Shown piece after piece: positions 4,570-9,641 of a stretch of DNA of 9,641 bases. Under the pieces are notes generated by a model. It saw only the letters and a program-made list of their open reading frames with translations, did no database searches and was not told the DNA's origin. Location: NCBI GenBank assembly GCA_002789895.1, contig PFUC01000059.1:1-9641 (forward strand), in the 5' to 3' direction. This DNA comes from Candidatus Collierbacteria bacterium CG_4_9_14_3_um_filter_43_16. Its GTDB lineage: Bacteria; Patescibacteriota; Microgenomatia; UBA1400; MFAQ01. The position numbers were made by a program, and so were the translations under genes. Every line of letters begins with the position of its first letter. Positions within the stretch are counted from its first letter, which is position 1.

Positions 4570-6819
4570 ATGACCTATCCATCCACCACCATTGTCCTCA
4601 ATGGTAAAACCATTACTATTGAAACCGGTCGTTTCGGCGCCCAAGCTTCAGGCTCTGTCACTGTTCGTTGCGGTGACACGATTGTAAATGCCGCCATAGT
4701 CGCTTCCAAGAAAGTTAAAGAGGGTATCAATTATTTTCCTCTTTCTCTTGATTATCAGGAGAAGTTTTACGCCGGAGGCGTCATCAGCTCCAGCCGTTTT
4801 ATCAAACGTGAAGGTAGGCCTTCCGAAAATGAAATCCTTACCGACCGAGTTATTGACCGTTCCCTTCGTCCCTTATTTGATCAGCGCAGTCGCAACGAAG
4901 TCCAGATTATGGCCTCCCCCCTTTCCATTGATGGTCAGGAAGAGCCTGAAATTTTAGCTGTAATTGCCGCTTCCGCCGCTGTTTCTATTTCCGATTATCC
5001 CTGGGCCGGACCTGTCGGTGCCGTTCGCCTCGGTATGACTCCTGATGGTCAATACATTGTTAACCCCACTACTGAACAAAAATTAACATCACCACTTGAT
5101 CTCGTCGTCTCCGGACCCAAAGGCGGTATTAGTATGGTCGAAGCGGGAGCCAACGAAGTTAGCGAAGAAAAAATGATTGGGGCTCTTAAGTTCGCCCAGG
5201 AAAATGTGGACATTGTTTGCGACGCTATCGAAAAATTTGCCAAAGAAAACGGTAAGAAAAAACGCAATCTGGTTTTTTCGGAAATTGATCCGGCTGTCAC
5301 GAAGATTGTTAAAGACGAAATCAAAAACATCGAAGAGATTCTCGTCAACGAAGCCAAAAAGTCCGGCACCCAGATGTCAGAATACACCGCAGCTATAGTT
5401 ACTTCTCATCCGGAGATTGATCCCAACCGGATTAACGAAGTCGCCGATGGCATGCTTCGCGACCTTGCTCGTGCCGGAATTTTGGAAAAGGGACACCGTC
5501 CTGATGGCCGAGATATTGAAGAAATTAGAAAAATTAATATTGAAGTTGGTCTCCTGCCTCGTACACATGGCTCTGCTTTCTTCCAAAGAGGATTGACTCA
5601 TGTTCTTTCCGTCGTTACCCTGGCTTCTCCTTCACGGGAACAACTCATCGATGGTATGAAGGGTGAATCCACCAAACGTTACATGCATCACTACAACATG
5701 CCTGGCTACGCTTCCGGTGAAGTCGGCAGACCCGGTACCGGACGGCGCGAAATTGGTCATGGTGCTTTGGCTGAGAGAGCTATTTTCCCCATGTTACCTT
5801 CTACCGAAGACTTTCCCTACGCCATCCGTGTAGTTTCCGAAGTTATGTCCAGCAATGGTTCTACCTCACAAGCTTCCGTTTGTGGATCGACCTTATCTCT
5901 TATGGACGCTGGGGTTCCTCTCAAAAAACCAGTTGCCGGTGTGGCCATGGGTCTAGTTACGCAAGGTGATAAATATGTAACCCTAACCGATATTAGTGGT
6001 CTGGAAGATCATCTCGGTGATATGGATTTTAAGGTCGCGGGAACAGTAGACGGTATCACTGCCTTACAGATGGATATCAAAGTTACCGGAGTCAACGCCG
6101 ATATTTTAGTCAAAGCACTTGAACAAGCCAAACGTGGCCGTCTAGAGCTTCTCGACATTATGAACGAAACCCTATCCGCTCCTCGTCCCAAACTTTCTCA
6201 ATACGCACCTCGAATTATGTCTACCAAGGTTCCCCAGCTCAAGATCGGAGAAATCATTGGACCTGGCGGCAAGATGATTCGTCAGATTCAAGAAGACTTC
6301 GAGTGTGAAATTGATATTCAGGAGGATGGATCGGTCACTGTTACCGGCAAAGATCAGGCCAAAGTTGATGGTGCCGTTGCCTATATTGATTCTATGGTTG
6401 CCGAAGTTGAAGTGGGCAAAACCTACGAAGGAACTGTGGTTCGCATTGAAGCATTTGGTGCATTTGTGAACGTCATTCCTGGCAAAGACGGTTTAGTTCA
6501 TGTTAGCCAAGTCCACCCTGAAACTTTCAAAGCCATGAAGATGGGGGACCAGGTCAAGGTCAAGTGCTACGAAATCGATTCCATGGGCAGAGTGAACCTG
6601 ACCATGCTAGAAGAAGGTGAAACTCCCATTCGTGCCGAAAGACCGGCTGGGGGTTCTGGTTTTGGTGGAGGACAGCCCTCAGGCGGACGAGGATTTGGCG
6701 GCGGTGATCGAGGTGGCAGTCACGGTGGAGATCGTGGAGGTCGTGGAGGTCGACCGGGTGGCCCGCCTGCCGGTAGGCAAGGCCATCCTTCCTTCAGTAA
6801 GTTCCGCGACACCCGCTAA
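4570..6819 (+). CDS. pnp: Polyribonucleotide nucleotidyltransferase (PNPase)
   Basis: PNPase degrades RNA 3'-to-5' by phosphorolysis, releasing nucleoside diphosphates, and can also add tails; it forms a trimer. From the ATG at 4570 the protein is 749 aa. Domains in order are RNase PH 1 (about 8-140, with SSSRFIKREGRPSE), an all-helical linker domain (about 220-300), RNase PH 2 (about 310-530), KH with IIGPGGK (562-568), and S1 (about 615-688). Catalytic residues of PH2 are intact: SNGSTSQASVCG and DHLGDMDFK with Asp480, Asp486 and Lys488, matching E. coli Asp486, Asp492 and Lys494. The last ~55 residues form a Gly/Arg-rich tail with GGDRGG and RGGRGG units, likely a disordered RNA-binding extension. 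Within it PPAGRQG is encoded by a near-palindrome related to the repeat downstream. It is likely co-transcribed with rpsO. An alternative GTG start at 4537 is unlikely. Confidence 0.97.
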   Translation: MTYPSTTIVLNGKTITIETGRFGAQASGSVTVRCGDTIVNAAIVASKKVKEGINYFPLSLDYQEKFYAGGVISSSRFIKREGRPSENEILTDRVIDRSLRPLFDQRSRNEVQIMASPLSIDGQEEPEILAVIAASAAVSISDYPWAGPVGAVRLGMTPDGQYIVNPTTEQKLTSPLDLVVSGPKGGISMVEAGANEVSEEKMIGALKFAQENVDIVCDAIEKFAKENGKKKRNLVFSEIDPAVTKIVKDEIKNIEEILVNEAKKSGTQMSEYTAAIVTSHPEIDPNRINEVADGMLRDLARAGILEKGHRPDGRDIEEIRKINIEVGLLPRTHGSAFFQRGLTHVLSVVTLASPSREQLIDGMKGESTKRYMHHYNMPGYASGEVGRPGTGRREIGHGALAERAIFPMLPSTEDFPYAIRVVSEVMSSNGSTSQASVCGSTLSLMDAGVPLKKPVAGVAMGLVTQGDKYVTLTDISGLEDHLGDMDFKVAGTVDGITALQMDIKVTGVNADILVKALEQAKRGRLELLDIMNETLSAPRPKLSQYAPRIMSTKVPQLKIGEIIGPGGKMIRQIQEDFECEIDIQEDGSVTVTGKDQAKVDGAVAYIDSMVAEVEVGKTYEGTVVRIEAFGAFVNVIPGKDGLVHVSQVHPETFKAMKMGDQVKVKCYEIDSMGRVNLTMLEEGETPIRAERPAGGSGFGGGQPSGGRGFGGGDRGGSHGGDRGGRGGRPGGPPAGRQGHPSFSKFRDTR
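6765..6778. repeat. Imperfect palindrome in the pnp tail, related to the 6851 repeat
   Basis: GCCTGCCGGTAGGC is an inverted repeat with one G-U mismatch. It differs by a single base from GCCTGCCGGCAGGC, the core of the perfect palindrome at 6851-6870 downstream. It is read in frame as part of PNPase residues P-A-G-R-Q. A chance origin in a Gly/Arg/Pro-coding tail is possible. Confidence 0.45.
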
Positions 6820-6824
6820 CTTAT

Positions 6825-6879
6825 CGTCATTGCGAGGAGGTACCAGGCAACCTGCCTGCCGGCAGGCAGGTCTCACTCC
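6825..6879. repeat. Dispersed REP-like repeat with nested palindrome
   Basis: The segment begins CGTCATTGCGAGGAGG and ends GGCAA, the palindrome, TCTCACTCC. I recall CGTCATTGCGAGG...GCAATCTC as a dispersed non-coding repeat in many bacterial genomes. Removing the 20-bp palindrome joins GGCAA to TCTCACTCC and restores exactly that GCAATCTC end, which suggests one repeat nested in another. It starts 5 nt after the pnp stop. No other full copy lies in this window, so its repetitive nature is recalled, not seen. Confidence 0.55.
6851..6870. repeat. Perfect 20-bp palindrome
   Basis: CCTGCCTGCCGGCAGGCAGG is identical to its reverse complement. In RNA it would fold as an 8-bp G/C-rich stem with a CCGG loop and could protect the pnp mRNA 3' end from exonucleases. 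The bases after it (TCTCACTCC) are not a U-tract, so it is not a standard intrinsic terminator. In one frame it reads P-A-C-R-Q-A-G. Confidence 0.9.
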
Positions 6880-6898
6880 ATCAATCAATTCACAAGTG

Positions 6899-6927
6899 TT
6901 GACAACTAAATACATATAAACTACAAT
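6899..6927 (+). promoter_or_regulatory. Toxin-antitoxin promoter, consensus -35, leaderless
   Basis: A perfect TTGACA (6899-6904) is followed after exactly 17 bp by TACAAT (6922-6927). Only 6 nt separate the -10 box from the ATG at 6934, so the predicted first transcribed base is the A of the start codon. No Shine-Dalgarno is present. This is the best sigma70-type promoter in the window. Confidence 0.9.
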
Positions 6928-6935
6928 AGGCCTAT
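6926..6935. promoter_or_regulatory. Candidate antitoxin operator palindrome
   Basis: ATAGGCCTAT is a perfect 10-bp palindrome overlapping the end of the -10 box, the predicted start site and the first two bases of the start codon. Ribbon-helix-helix antitoxins usually repress their own promoter by binding such short palindromes. Assignment as the operator is inference from position and symmetry. Confidence 0.4.
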
Positions 6936-7167
6936 GATTAAGCTCCAAATTACTCTTACCGACGAAGAAAATGAACTATTAGCTATGCGGGCAACAGCTC
7001 TGGGCTACGACGTAACTAAATATGCTAAATTCCTTTTAGCCAGAGAGGCAATTGACCATCTCAAAGAAATTCCAACATTTGAGGCAAGTTCCAGCATGGA
7101 GAAAGCCATAAAAGAGGCTCGACATGCGTACAAAACTGGAAAATTAAAGTCTTGGCCGGTCAAGTGA
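6934..7167 (+). CDS. Type II antitoxin, ribbon-helix-helix-like
   Basis: This 77-residue protein is the likely antitoxin of the toxin that follows. The N-terminus KLQITLTDEENELLAMRA (3-20), then GYDVTKYAKFLLAREA (24-39), fits a ribbon-helix-helix DNA-binding fold: one short strand, then two helices, forming a dimer that would bind the palindrome at its own promoter. The C-terminal part (about 48-77), with a charged helix MEKAIKEARHAYKTGKL (55-71), is the kind of flexible tail that wraps and neutralises a RelE/ParE-type toxin. The ATG at 6934 is the base where transcription is predicted to begin. Its stop overlaps the start of the toxin (GTGA), typical of antitoxin-first operons that couple translation. 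I do not assign it to a named antitoxin family. Confidence 0.8.
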   Translation: MIKLQITLTDEENELLAMRATALGYDVTKYAKFLLAREAIDHLKEIPTFEASSSMEKAIKEARHAYKTGKLKSWPVK

Positions 7168-7433
7168 AGATTTTAGGAACGTCGCCCCGTTTCCCCAAGA
7201 ATTTTTCTAAGTTGTGCAAAATTCGTGGAAAAAAATTTCAAACTATTATTGAAAAAAAGATTGAGCTTATGTTAAGGAATCCCAATCACAATAGTCTACG
7301 TCTCCATAAGATAAACGCAAAAGGAGAACAGGCATGGAGCATTAGTGTCGACATGAAAATCAGGATATTATTCGTCTACGAAAAAGACGGCATTGTTTTA
7401 GTCGACATCGGCACACACGACGAAGTATATTAG
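7164..7433 (+). CDS. RelE/YafQ-type toxin
   Basis: The 89-residue product fits the RelE/ParE toxin superfamily and most resembles YafQ-like mRNA endonucleases, which cut translated mRNA in the ribosomal A site. Features seen are a basic start with SPRFPKNFSKL (7-17), NPNHNSLRLHKI (39-50), a core strand AWSISVDMKIRILFVY (57-72), and the C-terminal signature DIGTHDEVY (81-89). Compared with E. coli YafQ, equivalents of His50, Asp67 and His87 appear kept (His48, Asp63, His85), while the His63 position seems to be Ser; this alignment is by eye. I chose the GTG at 7164, which overlaps the antitoxin stop as GTGA and gives the usual short N-terminus. An in-frame TTG at 7152 would extend it by four residues. 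ParE-like gyrase inhibition cannot be excluded. Confidence 0.85.
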   Translation: MKILGTSPRFPKNFSKLCKIRGKKFQTIIEKKIELMLRNPNHNSLRLHKINAKGEQAWSISVDMKIRILFVYEKDGIVLVDIGTHDEVY

Positions 7434-7439
7434 CTCGTA

Positions 7440-7445
7440 TATAAT
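7440..7445 (+). promoter_or_regulatory. Candidate -10 box of a leaderless promoter for the Lon-like gene
   Basis: A perfect TATAAT ends 8 nt before the ATG at 7454, 6 nt after the toxin stop codon. The start would fall 1-2 nt before the ATG. No clear -35 hexamer is visible, and there is no Shine-Dalgarno. Confidence 0.5.
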
Positions 7446-7453
7446 GAAATCAG

Positions 7454-8527
7454 ATGGATAATCCTGCCCCTACATCAGACGCCAATTCAGTCGCGAGACG
7501 TGACCTTGATCTTCTCAACAAAAAGCTTGAGGGTGTGGAGATGCCTCCGGAATTAAAAGAGAAAGCTCTCGACATGGTGGCTCGACTGGAGCGCATGTTC
7601 ACTCAGGGGTTTTACTCGGAAGAATTCGAAAAGGTTTCTCACTATATTGACTGGATCATCAAAGTACCTTGGGTCAAGAGGGTTGATAGAGCCATTGATT
7701 TGGTTGCCATCAAAGAGACTATGGACAAAAGTCACTACGGCATGGACTTAGTCAAAGAAAGAATTATCGAATACATGTCGGTTCTTAAGCTCCGTGCCAG
7801 CCGGAACCTCGGCGCCGCCCGCGCCCCCATCATCTGTCTCGTCGGCCTTGTCGGTACTGGTAAAACTACTTTTGCTTATGCACTTTCTGAAGCATTGGGC
7901 CGACCGATTGCGCGTATTCCTTTTGGAGGTTTAGGGTCGGCGAGAGACTTGCGTGGTGAATCTCGTCTCCACATCGAAGCCGAACCCGGTTACGTCGCCC
8001 GCGCCCTTTGTGATTCCGGAGTCAAAAACCCTATTATCCTTCTCGATGAAATTGACCGTGTCACCGAAGAGGCTCGTATGGATATCATGGGTGTCTTGGT
8101 CGAGTTGCTTGATCCCAGTCAAAATAATCGCTTCTTGGATCACTTTATCGATTATCCGGTCGATCTTTCTGAGGTTATGTTTATCGCGACCGCTAACAAT
8201 ACCGGTAATCTGGCTACCGCTGTGATGGATCGTCTCGAACCAATTATGATGCCTTCGTATACCGATGAAGAGAAAATGCATATCGCCCAAAGCTACTTAT
8301 TTCCCAAGGCTCTCGAGGCCGCCGGCATGGATCCTGCTACCATTACCATCGACCCCACGCTTTGGCCTACCATTATTCGCCCTCTTGGTTACGACGCGGG
8401 TATTCGTACCCTCAACCGTACTATCGAAAGAATTGTGCGTAAGGTAGCCATGATGGTCGTTACCGGTCAAGCCAAAACAGTCTACCTGACCCCCGATAAC
8501 ATCAAGTCCTTCCTGCCTAAGTGGTGA
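7454..8527 (+). CDS. Lon-like AAA+ ATPase without protease domain
   Basis: The 357-residue protein is the ATPase module of a Lon protease standing alone. Before it lies a short helical segment with the Lon-type linker DWIIKVPW (66-73) and MDKSHYGMDLVKERIIEYM (90-108). Walker A is GLVGTGKT (131-138), Walker B IILLDEID (194-201), and the Lon block LVELLDPSQNNRFLDHFIDYPVDLSEVMF spans 215-243. Sensor 1 is Asn248, a likely arginine finger Arg260 (MDRLE), and sensor 2 Arg318 in DAGIRTLNR. The protein ends at the close of the AAA+ lid (KSFLPKW), where bacterial Lon would continue into its Ser-Lys protease domain; canonical Lon is near 800 aa. The large N-terminal substrate-binding domain is also absent. 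No protease remnant follows, so it is not a simple frameshift. An ATP-driven unfoldase or remodelling role is inferred; target unknown. Confidence 0.9.
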   Translation: MDNPAPTSDANSVARRDLDLLNKKLEGVEMPPELKEKALDMVARLERMFTQGFYSEEFEKVSHYIDWIIKVPWVKRVDRAIDLVAIKETMDKSHYGMDLVKERIIEYMSVLKLRASRNLGAARAPIICLVGLVGTGKTTFAYALSEALGRPIARIPFGGLGSARDLRGESRLHIEAEPGYVARALCDSGVKNPIILLDEIDRVTEEARMDIMGVLVELLDPSQNNRFLDHFIDYPVDLSEVMFIATANNTGNLATAVMDRLEPIMMPSYTDEEKMHIAQSYLFPKALEAAGMDPATITIDPTLWPTIIRPLGYDAGIRTLNRTIERIVRKVAMMVVTGQAKTVYLTPDNIKSFLPKW

Positions 8528-8538
8528 GTTTGCTGGGT

Positions 8539-8544
8539 TATAAT
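8539..8544 (+). promoter_or_regulatory. Candidate -10 box of a leaderless promoter (238-aa gene)
   Basis: A perfect TATAAT ends 7 nt before the ATG at 8552 and lies in the 24-nt gap after the Lon-like gene. The transcript would start at or one base before the ATG. No -35 hexamer or Shine-Dalgarno is clear. Confidence 0.5.
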
Positions 8545-8551
8545 CCTCTGT

Positions 8552-9268
8552 ATGGAACGACAAGCGCCATTTCTCAATGTAGAAACGTCTCACCTCGAAG
8601 GATACGATGTATTGACTAATCACGCTCAAAGTTCGATTCCGGAAAGCGAACTAACTAAGTTGCGGCAAATAATTGAAAACCAGCTGAAGGGATCGACAAG
8701 AGGTTTGTCCCCATCTTGGACACACATAAAAGGACACAAGGACTTACTAGTCGACGATGAGATACACCCACATTATCTTGCAAAGGGGAAAGACATGCCC
8801 ATAATTGTTTCAACTCTCCGATCGATCAGGGAGGGTACGCCTGTGGAAACACGAGATTCTCTCAAAGATAGAGTAACTGCCATCTCTGCCATATCAAGCG
8901 AGTTGTCTCTCTCCCCAAAAATTAAGAAAATTATTTCATCCGACGAAGTGCAACAAATATTTAAACCATATATACACTTAATCGATTATGTCGAACCACT
9001 GATAGGCATCATTTGTCGTGCAACTGGACAAAAATACCTGATTTATCAATATATAAGAGGGAATAACTTTGATAGTTTCTCTAAAAAAAGTTTGGAGATC
9101 GCTGTTGAAATCAGTAAGCGAGTTGAAATTCTTCGCGACGTTTTTAGAAAGAACCAGATAGAACCATATGATCTGTTGCCTCGACAGCTGATGATGGAGG
9201 AAAAACCAGGCGGTCTTTTGGTTATCCATTTGATTGATACTGAAATGTACTGCAAATTGCCATCTTGA
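8552..9268 (+). CDS. Hypothetical protein, possible degenerate kinase fold
   Basis: I do not recognise a named family. The 238-residue protein has a C-terminal half whose order resembles a protein-kinase/aminoglycoside-kinase fold. A hinge-like segment KYLIYQYIRGNNF (161-173) is followed by a long helix EIAVEISKRVEILRDVF (182-198). PYDLLPRQLMM (205-215) sits where HxDxxxxNhhh would be, and LLVIHLIDTEMY (222-233) where the metal-binding IDFG/IDxE strand would be. If so, Asp207 and Asp229 survive but the catalytic His is Pro and the Asn is Gln, so activity is doubtful. The first ~100 residues lack a recognisable glycine loop. No signal peptide or membrane segment is seen. The gene is visibly more A/T-rich than the nusA-pnp region. 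It converges, 8 nt apart, on an ATP-grasp-like gene. The kinase reading is a hypothesis from motif order only. Confidence 0.65.
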   Translation: MERQAPFLNVETSHLEGYDVLTNHAQSSIPESELTKLRQIIENQLKGSTRGLSPSWTHIKGHKDLLVDDEIHPHYLAKGKDMPIIVSTLRSIREGTPVETRDSLKDRVTAISAISSELSLSPKIKKIISSDEVQQIFKPYIHLIDYVEPLIGIICRATGQKYLIYQYIRGNNFDSFSKKSLEIAVEISKRVEILRDVFRKNQIEPYDLLPRQLMMEEKPGGLLVIHLIDTEMYCKLPS

Positions 9269-9276
9269 ATTTTCAG

Positions 9277-9641
9277 TCATTTCACAAGCAACTCTTTCAT
9301 TTTTTCCTCAATCATCACCGCCCTTTTTTTATTTTTCCCAAAAACAATGTAGGACAAATATCCATCGTAAAGTAAATTTGATGAGCAGATTACAAGTCCC
9401 TCTTTGGTTTTTCTGGAAAACAAAATTGGTACCATCAGTTTGTGAAGCTTCTTAAACGTAAACTTTTTTGGTGGGATGCTATACATATTATTGGACACCA
9501 CAAAACTTTTCTTCGTAAAGTTTCTCCCAACGAGCTCTTTCCGCGCTTCATATACATGTGTTCCTCCAGTCACTCTTACGTTCGATTCGCTTACAAAGAC
9601 GTCACCACCTTTAGCGGCAATAAAATCCACATCAAAGTATC
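9277..9641 (-). CDS. ATP-grasp-like protein, C-terminal part (runs off window)
   Basis: The minus-strand frame is open from the stop at 9277-9279 to the window edge, so only the last 121 codons are visible; the GTG at 9630 is internal, not a start. The visible start reads YFDVDFIAAKGGDVFVSESNVRVTGGTH with no break. VDFIA..GG.VFV.E.N.R.TGGT matches the ATP-grasp C-terminal lobe, where Glu and Asn of ExNxR bind the Mg2+-ATP and Arg contacts phosphate. The rest (for example KLHKLMVPILFSRKTKEGLV) resembles the tail of single-domain ATP-grasp ligases such as the PGM1-related peptide ligase group. Such enzymes join a carboxylate to an amine via an acyl phosphate; the substrate cannot be told. The motif is intact, so this may be active. 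It is A/T-rich like its convergent neighbour. Confidence 0.65.
   Translation of the reverse strand, partial: YFDVDFIAAKGGDVFVSESNVRVTGGTHVYEARKELVGRNFTKKSFVVSNNMYSIPPKKFTFKKLHKLMVPILFSRKTKEGLVICSSNLLYDGYLSYIVFGKNKKRAVMIEEKMKELLVK

Noticed and set aside
6851..6870. Palindrome as an intrinsic terminator of pnp
   Set aside because: The stem is strong but the following TCTCACTCC is not a T-tract.
7152..7163. TTG start giving a 93-residue toxin
   Set aside because: The GTG at 7164 forms the usual GTGA overlap with the antitoxin stop and gives a normal N-terminus for the family; TTG is rarer and lacks a ribosome site.
8528..9268. Frameshifted Lon protease domain after the Lon-like ATPase
   Set aside because: The downstream product shows no Lon protease motifs in any frame that I can see, and it has its own promoter-like box and start.
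9239..9277. Inverted repeat ACTGAAA/TTTCAGT at the convergent gene ends as a bidirectional terminator
   Set aside because: The stem is 7 bp and A/T-rich with a 25-nt loop, which is too weak to support.

Overview
The window looks like a core-genome segment of a Patescibacteria (Candidate Phyla Radiation) bacterium, followed by accessory genes. The evidence is indirect but consistent. The NusA and IF2 are compact (IF2 has no N-terminal extension, 475 aa). A NrnA-like DHH protein without its catalytic residues sits next to infB. A Lon-type ATPase lacks the protease domain. Start codons are mostly not preceded by Shine-Dalgarno sequences. A palindrome that can be read as P-A-C-R-Q-A-G, which I recall as common in these genomes, is present. 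No rRNA, tRNA or CRISPR array was seen.

Layout. Positions 1-107 hold the end of an unknown upstream region, a probable intrinsic terminator and a TATAAT box close to nusA. Positions 108-3703 form one plus-strand block, nusA, infB and a degenerate DHH-fold gene, with gaps of 9 and 2 nt, so co-transcription and translational coupling are likely. A 119-residue orphan with its own strong ribosome binding site (3745-4104) follows and ends at a clear terminator (4113-4134). A new unit then starts from a good promoter: rpsO (4182-4469) and pnp (4570-6819), the classical S15/PNPase pair, with a hairpin-forming spacer between them. Just after pnp lies a dispersed repeat carrying a perfect 20-bp palindrome. 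A type II toxin-antitoxin operon (6934-7433) follows with a near-perfect leaderless promoter, then a protease-less Lon-like AAA+ ATPase (7454-8527), and then an A/T-richer end with a kinase-fold-like protein (8552-9268) convergent with a partial ATP-grasp-like gene on the minus strand (9277 to the window edge).

How the genes fit together. NusA, IF2, S15 and PNPase cover transcription elongation and termination, translation initiation, 30S assembly and RNA turnover, as in the widespread nusA-infB-rpsO-pnp region, but rbfA, truB and ribF are not between infB and rpsO here. The NrnA-like gene sits where many bacteria carry an active nrnA, yet its DHH motif is gone. The most notable regulatory pattern is that all five genes that appear to head a transcription unit without a Shine-Dalgarno have a -10 hexamer ending 6-11 nt before the start codon, which predicts leaderless or nearly leaderless mRNAs. 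The one orphan gene with a strong Shine-Dalgarno stands out against this.
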